Positions 21,098-28,701 of a stretch of DNA of 28,701 nt are shown here, one piece after another. Positions within the stretch are counted from its first letter, which is position 1. Each line of letters begins with the position of its first letter. Position numbers and translations under genes: made by a program. Source of the DNA: an uncultured Oscillospiraceae bacterium (GTDB taxonomy: Bacteria; Bacillota; Clostridia; Oscillospirales; Oscillospiraceae); contig CAKTPR010000018.1 of NCBI GenBank assembly GCA_934591725.1, positions 1-28,701 of the forward strand, written 5' to 3'. The notes beneath the pieces are model-generated. The model made no database searches. It was not told the DNA's origin and saw only the letters and a list, made by a program, of their open reading frames with translations.

Positions 21098-24000
21098 TTA
21101 CTTCTTGTTCTTCTTATTCTTGTGGACGAGCACGAACACGCCGCAGCCGATGATGATCGCCGAGCAGGCCATGATGCCTATCCACAGACCGATGTTGCTC
21201 TCATCGCCGGTCTTGGGCGAGGTACCGACTCTGAAATCCTCCAGCTGGGTCACGCCGGTGGTGAAGTCCACCTGCACACTGTAAGTCCCGGTCGGACGGT
21301 TTCTAAGGAAGGCGTTGGAGATCGTGATGACAGCATAGCCGTTCGCGTCCTCTTCGACCGTGTAGTAGCGCGAGCTTATAAGATCGGTGCCGTTGGCGTT
21401 ATATACGTGCAGGCAGCGGTAGATAGTACCGGCCTTGACCAGCTCGTCATAGTCACCGTCGGTGTATATCGTGAGAGTCCCGTTGGAGTTCTTCTGGAAA
21501 TATGCGCTGTTTGAGATCCCGGTTATCCTCGGTGCGGGAGCGACCTCTACGGTGTAGGGATAAGCATCCTTAGTTTCGGGATCGGTGTTCTGCGCGGGGA
21601 TATACTTCGTAAGGCTAGCTGCCGTGCCGGAGAGCTTTCCAGTGACCGGAACAAGCGCGCACTGCTCCTGCGTTACCTCGTCGCCGAACACGCCGCCGGA
21701 GATGGAATATGTGCCGCTGCCGGTGTGCGTGCGGTACCAGCCGCTGCTGATCTTGACATCTGCGTTTGCGCCGACAGTAATGACATCCGCCCGGAGGTTC
21801 ATTACCTTGACCGTCGCTGTGGACTGTACGGTCAAGCTCTTCATGCGGCAGCCCGCACCGTCAAACACGCTTATACCGGTGACATTGGCATACTGCGCGC
21901 TGTCCCGGAGGAGCGTGACCTTGCCGCCGAAGCCAGCTGCATTGACCGCATCCTGTATCTGCGCGAACTCGCCCTTATTAACGCCGAGTGCGTCCTGAGC
22001 CATGGCGACAGGCTCGACCTTGGGCTCAACGCCGTATCTGCCGTTTGCATCCGCCTTCGTGGGCATATACCCGTCCGCGCACTGATCAGCGGGCACTGCG
22101 TGTGCAAACGAGCCGCCGGAAATTGCAACCGTCGTGCTTCCGGTCGTAGCGGCGACCACTTCCTTATCCGCAGTCGTACTGTCGAACGTGCCGCCGGAGA
22201 TCGTTATGCTGCTGCCGACGGTATTTATGGCTGTGCCGCCTTCTATGGTACCGCTGCTTATCTCCGCACTTCCGCCGTACATGTCAACGCCCTTCGTTCT
22301 GCCATTTACCGTACCGCCGGACATGGTGAACTGCGAGCTCACGCCGTTTATTGAAATGGCATTGCCATTCGCGTTGGTCACACTGCCGCCCTTAATTGTC
22401 AGGGTGACGTTGTCGTTCACGAGGATCGCTGCCTCTCCGTCAACCGTACTGTTCGTACCGGTGACCTCGCCGCCGTTTATCGTCACGGTGCCGCTGGATG
22501 CAGTCACCGCCGTCGTGCCATTCACAGCACCGCCATTCATGATGAGCTGCGCGCTCTTTTTGTTTTTATTATCCTTCAGAGCAACGGCAGTTCCGCTTGT
22601 GTGCTCTATGGTGCCGCTCTCAAGCGTCAGGACACAGTTGCCGCCTATATTGATCGCTGCGGTCGTTCCGATACCGGTGAGCTTTCCGGACTTGGCCGTT
22701 GAGCTGTCCTTTATGGTCAGGCTGTGTGTTCCATTGCCCGACGCTATATAAAAGCTGTCTGTGCTGAGCGTATTCCCCGCAAGGTCGATCGTCCATTTCC
22801 ACGGACTTACGATCTCTTGAGTTGCTTCGACACTCGCGTTCTGCAGCAGCTTAATAGTCCAGCCAGCGTCAGAGGCATCATATGTGATATTAATAGCGTC
22901 CCGCGCCGCGGAAAAGCTTTCATAATAGCCCTTAGTGATTCCCTTGTCATCGAGAACCTCACATACGAGCTCATACGCATACATGGCAAAGTTGCTGAAC
23001 GACGTGACCTTGAAGCGCACTTCGTTATACTCTTCATACACGCGGAAATTTGAGATCGACTCAACGTCGCCGCGCGTGTATATGCTCGTACTGCGGTCGT
23101 CATGGATATGTGCTATTTTTTGTATGTCAAAGGTGGCATCCTTTTTAACAGCAACGGTGAGCTCGCCGCTGAGCATGGCATTGGTGACAGCGATCGTCTT
23201 ATTCGCTGCCTGCGCCCCATCTCTTATTACATTGATCTCTGCCTTAGGCGAAATGGAATATTCAATATACTTTAGCCCATCCTGTGCCACTTTATTCACC
23301 ACAGGTCTGACCGTTATCGTCACTGTGTCGTTGTTCTCAAATGTGAGTCCCGAGGCTTCAAGCAGCTTTTTCGTGTCGATCGCGTCTTTCCCGCAGGAAA
23401 TGCTTCCAATAGTATCACTATCATCACTGCTATCGCCGCCCGTCACATTGACCAAGACGGTCACGCCGTTGACAACCACTCCGGGCACAACATTATAAAA
23501 TTTTGTTGCCTCGTCGTACACCGCAAGATAGCCCTTGTCAACGCTCGGCTTCTCAGTAAAGCTGCCGCCGGTGATGCTGCAGGTCACTCCCTCGGCTATT
23601 TCAAGTGCTCCTTCAAAGCTTCCCTTGTCGCCGGAAATGGAAAGGCTTCCTTTATCTATTTTGATCGCTGTCCCATTGCTGCGTACATTCAGATCATTGG
23701 TATCCTCGTCCGTGGTACGTGCCGTGTATGAGCCGTTTCTTATATAAACGCCGTACTTAGTACCGCTGATACCCGAAGCAGGATCACTCGTGACATTGAG
23801 CGTTCCGGTGCTGCTTTCGCTCTGCATTATGCCATACTGCGATGAAGTTACGGTTCCCGCGAGCTCAACTGAGACTGTTTCTGCCGAGTCCACTAATATG
23901 CCGCCGTATTCTCCAGCATTAATATACGTGTCCTCCAGCTTCAGACTGCCGCTATTGATAAGCACCACGGCATCAGTTGCCTGCCCACTTTTCTGAGCGA

Positions 24001-24493
24001 TCTCGCCGGTGCGAAAAACAACGTCTGCCTTAATTATGATCTCACCGATTAAAGTTTTATTGTTGAGATCGATCGTACCGTTAGTTTCAAGGGTAAAGCT
24101 CTCCTCCACGTCTTTAAGCAGCGTGACGGTATCGCCGTCCTGCATCGCGGCCAGTGCTTCCGCAAGAGTCGCATACCCATTCTCACCGATCTGCGCGGCA
24201 TATGTCTCTTCAGCAGCGCCACCCTCTTCATCTGCGGGCTCCGCGGGCGCGTTGTTTGCCGCCTCAGCATTGGGATCGGCCGGTTCTTCCGCGCCGCATA
24301 CCGTGCAGACGCCCTCTTCAAAGCTGTGCCCGGCTTCCTCGCCGCACTCGGTGCATATATGCGTGCCCTCGCCGCCATCCTGCCACACATGCGTGCAGGG
24401 TTCGCCCTCGGTCGCAAACGCCGCGAGCGGCATCAGGCTGAACGCCATGCACACGATCATCAGGCATGCCAGAAGCTTTCTGAGTTTTATCAT
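21098..24493 (-). CDS. Large sortase-anchored surface protein with beta-solenoid repeats
   Basis: The 1131-residue protein has a Sec signal peptide ending AFA (about residue 27). A Cys-rich segment follows (Cys33, 47, 50, 63, 66 with His35, 45, 56), resembling a zinc-ribbon doublet (GTHICTECG, EGVCTVCG). Then comes an acidic Ala/Pro linker and a long region of short beta-strand repeats rich in Gly, Ser and Thr (for example TVNGRTKGVDMYGGS), as in right-handed parallel beta-helix adhesins or glycan-binding proteins. Three points carry a similar domain start (dG.tvtLlkd: about 107-135, 523-555, 834-865). The C-terminus has SPKTG (1092-1096), a hydrophobic helix and KNKKNKK, a sortase signal of the variant S/NPxTG kind. 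It should be covalently attached to peptidoglycan. The ligand is unknown; no sortase gene is in view. Confidence 0.85.
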   Translation of the reverse strand: MIKLRKLLACLMIVCMAFSLMPLAAFATEGEPCTHVWQDGGEGTHICTECGEEAGHSFEEGVCTVCGAEEPADPNAEAANNAPAEPADEEGGAAEETYAAQIGENGYATLAEALAAMQDGDTVTLLKDVEESFTLETNGTIDLNNKTLIGEIIIKADVVFRTGEIAQKSGQATDAVVLINSGSLKLEDTYINAGEYGGILVDSAETVSVELAGTVTSSQYGIMQSESSTGTLNVTSDPASGISGTKYGVYIRNGSYTARTTDEDTNDLNVRSNGTAIKIDKGSLSISGDKGSFEGALEIAEGVTCSITGGSFTEKPSVDKGYLAVYDEATKFYNVVPGVVVNGVTVLVNVTGGDSSDDSDTIGSISCGKDAIDTKKLLEASGLTFENNDTVTITVRPVVNKVAQDGLKYIEYSISPKAEINVIRDGAQAANKTIAVTNAMLSGELTVAVKKDATFDIQKIAHIHDDRSTSIYTRGDVESISNFRVYEEYNEVRFKVTSFSNFAMYAYELVCEVLDDKGITKGYYESFSAARDAINITYDASDAGWTIKLLQNASVEATQEIVSPWKWTIDLAGNTLSTDSFYIASGNGTHSLTIKDSSTAKSGKLTGIGTTAAINIGGNCVLTLESGTIEHTSGTAVALKDNKNKKSAQLIMNGGAVNGTTAVTASSGTVTINGGEVTGTNSTVDGEAAILVNDNVTLTIKGGSVTNANGNAISINGVSSQFTMSGGTVNGRTKGVDMYGGSAEISSGTIEGGTAINTVGSSITISGGTFDSTTADKEVVAATTGSTTVAISGGSFAHAVPADQCADGYMPTKADANGRYGVEPKVEPVAMAQDALGVNKGEFAQIQDAVNAAGFGGKVTLLRDSAQYANVTGISVFDGAGCRMKSLTVQSTATVKVMNLRADVITVGANADVKISSGWYRTHTGSGTYSISGGVFGDEVTQEQCALVPVTGKLSGTAASLTKYIPAQNTDPETKDAYPYTVEVAPAPRITGISNSAYFQKNSNGTLTIYTDGDYDELVKAGTIYRCLHVYNANGTDLISSRYYTVEEDANGYAVITISNAFLRNRPTGTYSVQVDFTTGVTQLEDFRVGTSPKTGDESNIGLWIGIMACSAIIIGCGVFVLVHKNKKNKK

Positions 24494-24511
24494 AGCTTGT
24501 CTCCTCTTCCC

Positions 24512-24560
24512 GCCGCTGGTACCATAACTGCGGCGATGATGATATTGACGTGTTCAATAT
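24512..24560 (-). promoter_or_regulatory. Two possible leader stem-loops before the surface-protein gene
   Basis: Within the roughly 100-base untranslated leader are two inverted repeats: ATATTGA/TCAATAT (24542-24548 and 24554-24560) and GCCGC/GCGGC (24512-24516 and 24530-24534). The second is close to the GGGAAGAGGAG ribosome binding site. They could stabilise the mRNA or shape translation; nothing matches a known riboswitch. Confidence 0.45.
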
Positions 24561-24600
24561 GTTGTTGCCGTCCGTGTCTCAGGACTGCATATACAGTGTT

Positions 24601-24629
24601 ATGATACCATATTGACGATTTATTTTCAA
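24601..24629 (-). promoter_or_regulatory. Sigma-A promoter of the surface-protein gene
   Basis: On the minus strand TTGAAA (24629-24624) and TATCAT (24606-24601) are separated by 17 bases. Transcription would start near 24594, leaving a leader of about 100 bases before the ATG at 24493. Confidence 0.7.
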
Positions 24630-24686
24630 GCACATTATAATACCTAATTATTAGACAATCTTAAGAAAACGCAGTCTTTTTATGAC

Positions 24687-24727
24687 AAAAAGTTACAGAG
24701 ATACCGCTTTTGCAGCATCTCTGTAAC
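24687..24727 (-). terminator. Intrinsic terminator of the glycogen cluster
   Basis: On the minus strand a perfect 11-bp stem GTTACAGAGAT/ATCTCTGTAAC (24727-24717 and 24702-24692) is followed by a run of five T (24691-24687). It begins five bases after the stop codon of the GH13 gene. Confidence 0.88.
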
Positions 24728-24732
24728 CTCTT

Positions 24733-27117
24733 TTATTTTATCAGTATTATTTCCGCGCTCACCGGCTCTGCCGTGCCCTCGACGATACCGCAGCCCGCAG
24801 CGGAGCAATCAGCCCGATAGCGCACTTCTGCCGCGCCGCGGTTGATAACCGCAAGGTACGCGCCGTTCTCCGCTGCGTCGCCGAAGGCGTCGCGCCCGTC
24901 GGATGTCCAGCGCAAGATAAGCAGCACGTCCCGCGTCGCCGCCATAAACTGCGCGTGTCCCGTGGAAAGCGCATCAGCGGAGCTGCGCATATTCGCAAGG
25001 TGCGCGTACCAGTCGTGCAGCTCCTGCTCGCCCTCCTTGAAGGGCAGGCGGTTGAAGGGGTCGCACACACCGCACATGCCCTGCTCATCGCCGTAGTAGA
25101 TGCTCGGCACGCCGGGTATGGCGAACTGTATCGTCGCGCACAGCCGCTCCTGCCGCAGCGCGCGGGAGAGTGACTCATCGCTGAACTCATATCTCAGCTG
25201 ATCCTCGCGTGAAAGCTCGCGCAGGTTTCTGTCCGCCGCAAGCGCTGTGCGCAGACGGTCGACATCGTGCGAGCCCAGCAGGTTCATAAGCGAATAGTAC
25301 AGCGGCTTCGGGTAATTCATCTGCTGCGAAACAAGAAAATCACGCAGCCCGTAAGCGTCCGACCAGCCGTGCATGAAGCTCAGCACCGCCGAGCGCAGCG
25401 GGTAGTTCATCACCGAGTCGAGCGAATAGCCCAGCGCGTAATTGCGGCGCGAGCCGTAGCTCTCCTTTGTTACCGCGTCCTCCCAGACCTCGCCGATGAT
25501 CGGCGCGTCGGGCTTCACGCTCTTTGCAGCTCCGCGGATGAGCGCGAGTATCGCGTCCGGCAGCTCGTCCGCCACGTCGAGCCGCCAGCCCGCCGCGCCG
25601 TGGCGCAGCCAGTGCTTGACGATGCTCTTGTCTCCGGTGACGATGTCGTCCTGCCACTTGGGGTTCTGCTCGTTTACCTCCGGCAGATCCTTGAAGCCCC
25701 ACCAGCAGCGGTAATCATCCGGGAAGTGCCGGAAGTCGTACCATGAGTAGAACTCAGAACTCTCGCCCTGACAGGCACCCTCCGTGCCATAGTTGCCGCA
25801 GCGGTTGAAGTACCGGCTGTCCGCGCCGGTGTGGGAATACACGCCGTCGAGAATGAACCTTATCCCCTGCTTCTCCCCCTCCGCGCACAGGTGCTCGAAG
25901 TCCTCCATCGTCCCGAGTATCGGGTCGGGGCGCGAATAGTCCGAGGTATCGTAGCGGTGGTTCGACCGCGCCTCGACTATGGGGTTGAGGTACACAACGC
26001 CAATGCCGAGCTCCTTGAGATACGGCAGCTTCTGCTCGATGCCTTTCAGCGTCCCGCCGTAGAAATCATCGGGGCTGTATGATTTCTCCCAGCTGCGCGG
26101 CTGCCAGCGGACAGGCTCATCAAGGCTCGCGTGCAGCTCCGGCGTCTGTCCGAGGCGCTTGTGGTACTCTATACCCGTCTCCGCCGTGCCGTCGTTCGAG
26201 AAGGCAAAACGATCCGGGAATATCTGGTACATCACCCTTTTTCTGAACCACGCCGGGGTTTCAAAGCCCTTTTTGTACACCGTCAGCCGGAAGCCCGACT
26301 CGCGGCTTGAGCATAGCCTGCCGGTATAGCCCGTCGCGTCCGGGCAGAGCCACTGCGCGCTGTGATCGGTCTCGATATAGAACGCGTACCAGAGCGCCTG
26401 CGGCTCTTCGGGCAGCGTGAGGTTTACATAATATATATCCCCGTCGTTTTCCATAGAGCAGCTGTGCTCCATATTGTCGCCCCAGAGTTCAAGGTGTGCG
26501 CTCTTCACCGTGCCGCCGAGCCGTCTGAACGCAAGGCGCAGGGTGCTCCCGCCTTCGATCGCGCCGCCGGGGCTTCTGAACTCCGGCATGCGGCTGTCGT
26601 AGGACAGCGCCGGTACGCTCCCGGCGGTCTGGCGCAGCACACTCACGACGTGCGCCGTGCGCGGCTGGTACTGATAAAGCTCCTGCGGCTGCACGGACGC
26701 GGCGCGAAGGTCAAGGCAGCAGGAGGCCGTCACGCGGTAGGCCTCTATAAGAGGGAAACCGCAGTCGTCCATCAGCAGGCGCATAAGCTCCGGCGCGGCA
26801 ATGGGGTTACACTCCCCGTGCAGGAACTCGGCGAGCCGGTCGCGCTTGAGTCCCGCTCTCAGGCACTCGCGCACAGCGTCGTACACCGTCGCCGCCGCCT
26901 GGAAGTATTCCCGCATAAGCTCCGGGCAGTCAGGCGAGAGGAGCTGTCTGCACAGCTCCTCATCTCCGCCCGCGGGCAGCCATCCTCCCTCGCCCGGCAC
27001 TGCCTCAACACAGCGGCGGTTTTCGTATATTATTGATAGTATATAGTTCTCCGACCACTGCTCTCTGTAACAGCCGCCGAACCAGACCTTTACCTTTCTC
27101 TCGCTTACAGCATCCAT
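24733..27117 (-). CDS. Glycoside hydrolase family 13 (neopullulanase/cyclomaltodextrinase-like) with N-terminal extension
   Basis: The 794-residue enzyme has a complete GH13 catalytic barrel from about residue 300 to 690. The visible motifs are DGVYSHTG, GWRLDVADE (nucleophile Asp514), IIGEVWEDA (acid/base Glu543) and LLGSHDVDRL (stabiliser Asp618). A beta-rich module at about 190-290, with alternating aromatic residues, precedes it, as in neopullulanase-type (GH13_20-like) enzymes. It hydrolyses alpha-1,4 (and possibly alpha-1,6) glucans. There is no signal peptide, so it is cytoplasmic. Residues 1-165 form a helical region unlike the usual N-domain, ending with QPRTAHVVSVLR, which I cannot assign. 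The ATG at 27117 overlaps glgA by 13 bases, with only a weak ribosome binding site, so coupling is likely. Its role is probably glycogen or maltodextrin turnover. Confidence 0.9.
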   Translation of the reverse strand: MDAVSERKVKVWFGGCYREQWSENYILSIIYENRRCVEAVPGEGGWLPAGGDEELCRQLLSPDCPELMREYFQAAATVYDAVRECLRAGLKRDRLAEFLHGECNPIAAPELMRLLMDDCGFPLIEAYRVTASCCLDLRAASVQPQELYQYQPRTAHVVSVLRQTAGSVPALSYDSRMPEFRSPGGAIEGGSTLRLAFRRLGGTVKSAHLELWGDNMEHSCSMENDGDIYYVNLTLPEEPQALWYAFYIETDHSAQWLCPDATGYTGRLCSSRESGFRLTVYKKGFETPAWFRKRVMYQIFPDRFAFSNDGTAETGIEYHKRLGQTPELHASLDEPVRWQPRSWEKSYSPDDFYGGTLKGIEQKLPYLKELGIGVVYLNPIVEARSNHRYDTSDYSRPDPILGTMEDFEHLCAEGEKQGIRFILDGVYSHTGADSRYFNRCGNYGTEGACQGESSEFYSWYDFRHFPDDYRCWWGFKDLPEVNEQNPKWQDDIVTGDKSIVKHWLRHGAAGWRLDVADELPDAILALIRGAAKSVKPDAPIIGEVWEDAVTKESYGSRRNYALGYSLDSVMNYPLRSAVLSFMHGWSDAYGLRDFLVSQQMNYPKPLYYSLMNLLGSHDVDRLRTALAADRNLRELSREDQLRYEFSDESLSRALRQERLCATIQFAIPGVPSIYYGDEQGMCGVCDPFNRLPFKEGEQELHDWYAHLANMRSSADALSTGHAQFMAATRDVLLILRWTSDGRDAFGDAAENGAYLAVINRGAAEVRYRADCSAAGCGIVEGTAEPVSAEIILIK

Positions 27118-28583
27118 ATATAATGCTTCGCGTACTCCATCGCCGAGCGCTCAAAGCCGAAGTCGGCCTGCATCGCGCGGGTGATAAGTCCGCTCATGAT
27201 CTCCTCATTTTTATAGCAGTCCATCGCAAGGCGCATCGTGTCGCGCATCTCCCAGGCATCGAAGTTTGCGAAGGAGAAGCCGTTGCCCTCGCCGGTGAAG
27301 CGGTTGTAGGGCGTGACCGTGTCGCGCAGGCCGCCTGTCTCGCGAACTATCGGCACCGAGCCGTAGCGCATCGCGATCATCTGGCTCAGGCCGCAGGGCT
27401 CGAAGCGTGACGGCATCAGGAAAAAGTCGCTGCCCGCATACACGAGGTGCGACAGCTCCTCGCTGTAACCGATGTAGGCGCAGAGCCTGCCCTTATAGCG
27501 TCCCTCTGCCGAGCGCATGAAGTTTTCAAAGCGCTCGTCCCCGGAGCCGAGCAGCATGAACTGCATATCCTCGCGGCACATTATATCGTCCAGCACGCAG
27601 GCGACAAGGTCAAAGCCCTTCTGCTCGGTCATGCGCGTGACCATCGCAAACAGCGGCACATCCGCTCTCTGCTCAAGACCCATGCGTGCCTGAAGCTCCG
27701 CCTTGCACACGGCCTTGCCCTTCAGGTGGCCGCGGTCGTAGCGCGCGGGCAGGAGCGCGTCGCCGTGCGGGTTATAGACCTTTTTGTCAATGCCGTTTAT
27801 GATGCCCGTGAGCTGCGCCGAGCGCGCGTTGAGTATGCCTTCGAGCCCTTCGGCGTAGTAGGGCATTTTTATCTCGGAGGCGTAGCTGGGGCTGACGGTG
27901 TTTATCCTGTCGGCAAAGACGCAGCCGGCCTTGAGATAGTCCGCGCAGCCGTTGAGCTCCATGAACTCCGGCGTATAGTAGCGGCTGTCGACATCGAGCA
28001 TATCCTGCACGAAGTCAAAGCCGAACTTGCCCTGAAACGCGATGTTATGTATCGTCAGCAGGTACTTTATCTGCTCCTGCTTTGCGCCGCGGTACTGTGT
28101 GCGCGCAAGCATCGGGATCATCGCCGTGTGCCAGTCGTTGCAGTGGACAACGTCCACATCGAAGCCGAGGTTCGGTATCGCGTCGAGCACCGCGCGGCAG
28201 AAGAACGAGTACTGCTCGCCCTCAGGGTTGCCGCCGCGGTATATCTTATCGCCGAAATACTGCTCATTGTCGACAAGATATATCGTCACGCCGTCGAGCA
28301 CGAGCTTTTCTATCCCGACATACTCCTGCCGCCAGCCGAGCTTTGCATAGAAATAGAACATATGCTCGACCTTGTCGGCGTATTTATCCTTTATGCAGCG
28401 GTGGTAAGGGGTGATGACTCTCGCGTCGATGCCGAGCTTGGCAAGCGACTTCGGGAGCGTGCCCACAACGTCCGCCAGCCCGCCGGTCTTTGAGAGCGGC
28501 GCACATTCGGCTGAGACGAGCAGAACATTTGGCAGAGTATCACGCCCGTGTTCACGGAGCAGATCACGAAATTCCTTTTTCAT
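27105..28583 (-). CDS. glgA: Glycogen synthase (ADP-glucose-dependent, GT5)
   Basis: The 492-residue enzyme matches bacterial glycogen synthase in length and motifs: SAECAPLSKTGGLADVVGTLPKSL near the N-terminus (the ADP-glucose binding KTGGL), HCNDWHTAMIPMLAR, TIHNIAFQG, VTRMTEQKGFDL and the acceptor/donor site SRFEPCGLSQMIAMRYG with GGLRDTV. It extends alpha-1,4 glucan chains using ADP-glucose in the cytoplasm. The first 16 residues (MKKEFRDLLREHGRDT) are an extra charged leader before the usual start. The ATG at 28583 has a strong site AAGGAGG seven to eight bases upstream. It overlaps the end of glgB by about 20 bases and the GH13 gene by 13 bases. Confidence 0.96.
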   Translation of the reverse strand: MKKEFRDLLREHGRDTLPNVLLVSAECAPLSKTGGLADVVGTLPKSLAKLGIDARVITPYHRCIKDKYADKVEHMFYFYAKLGWRQEYVGIEKLVLDGVTIYLVDNEQYFGDKIYRGGNPEGEQYSFFCRAVLDAIPNLGFDVDVVHCNDWHTAMIPMLARTQYRGAKQEQIKYLLTIHNIAFQGKFGFDFVQDMLDVDSRYYTPEFMELNGCADYLKAGCVFADRINTVSPSYASEIKMPYYAEGLEGILNARSAQLTGIINGIDKKVYNPHGDALLPARYDRGHLKGKAVCKAELQARMGLEQRADVPLFAMVTRMTEQKGFDLVACVLDDIMCREDMQFMLLGSGDERFENFMRSAEGRYKGRLCAYIGYSEELSHLVYAGSDFFLMPSRFEPCGLSQMIAMRYGSVPIVRETGGLRDTVTPYNRFTGEGNGFSFANFDAWEMRDTMRLAMDCYKNEEIMSGLITRAMQADFGFERSAMEYAKHYIWML

Positions 28584-28701
28584 TCTTCTTCCTCCTTGGT
28601 TTGAAGCTGAACATTACCGACGCCATCGGCGGCAGCGTCAGCTTTGCTGAATACTGCATATCCAAAAACGGTTCTTTCTCTGTCTTTATCGCGTGGGGAT
28701 T
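28564..28701 (-). CDS. glgB: 1,4-alpha-glucan branching enzyme, C-terminal fragment
   Basis: The last 45 residues are visible; the stop TGA is at 28566-28564 and the frame is open to the window end. The peptide contains a beta-sandwich ending typical of GlgB: a strand of AKLTLPPMASVMFSF, like the LPPLG-type ending of branching enzymes, then a basic tail KPRRKKNEK. GlgB makes the alpha-1,6 branches of glycogen, and its place directly upstream of and overlapping glgA supports the call. The fragment is short, so the name depends partly on context. Confidence 0.75.
   Translation of the reverse strand, partial: NPHAIKTEKEPFLDMQYSAKLTLPPMASVMFSFKPRRKKNEKGIS

Overview
The window is a GC-rich chromosomal segment. 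Gene ends, purine-rich ribosome binding sites (AGGAGG type), sigma-A promoters with 17-bp spacers, ECF sigma signals, a sortase-type surface protein, an ECF-transporter S component, CinA, ThiI and a glgB-glgA cluster all point to a GC-rich member of the Clostridia, probably an Oscillospirales-like gut bacterium. This placement is an inference from gene style; no rRNA or other marker gene is present. I see no tRNA, rRNA, CRISPR array, insertion sequence or prophage. Coding is dense and no gene-free stretch exceeds 300 bases.

Layout. 1-1584: the end of an AEC-family permease gene followed directly by a MATE efflux transporter. 1645-3895: a three-gene unit of lipoprotein, ECF sigma factor and membrane-anchored putative anti-sigma factor, preceded by a promoter of the TGAAAC/CGT type used by ECF sigma factors, so probably self-activating. 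3903-5755: a VanW-domain membrane protein whose promoter sits between the arms of an 18-bp inverted repeat. 5808-7220 (minus): a phosphohexomutase. 7423-8500: an ECF transporter S component plus a UPF0340/TIGR01440 protein. 8530-12372 (minus): a UvrD-like helicase, a 71-residue protein and a large GT-C-like membrane protein.

12429-16980 is the most unusual part. A divergent promoter pair shares one perfect 12-bp-arm palindrome, with each -35 element lying in one arm. Leftward is the GT-C-like membrane protein. Rightward is a tightly overlapping five-gene operon: GT2 glycosyltransferase, sugar nucleotidyltransferase, a fusion of a flippase-like membrane domain to a phosphotransferase (kinase) domain, a HAD phosphatase and a GtrA-like membrane protein. 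Together they look like a compact system that activates a phosphorylated small molecule or sugar and moves and transfers it onto a cell-surface glycan. The substrate cannot be read from sequence.

17051-17684: an XRE-type regulator fused to a desulfoferrodoxin/superoxide-reductase-like domain that seems to lack one iron-ligand histidine. 17765-20186 (minus): thiI and cinA as an overlapping pair. 20259-21046: a TauE/SafE permease under a strong promoter with a palindrome in its spacer. 21098-24493 (minus): a 1131-residue sortase-anchored beta-solenoid surface protein with a Cys-rich N-terminus. 24733-28701 (minus): the glycogen cluster, with the tail of glgB, then glgA, then a GH13 alpha-glucan hydrolase carrying an unusual N-terminal extension.
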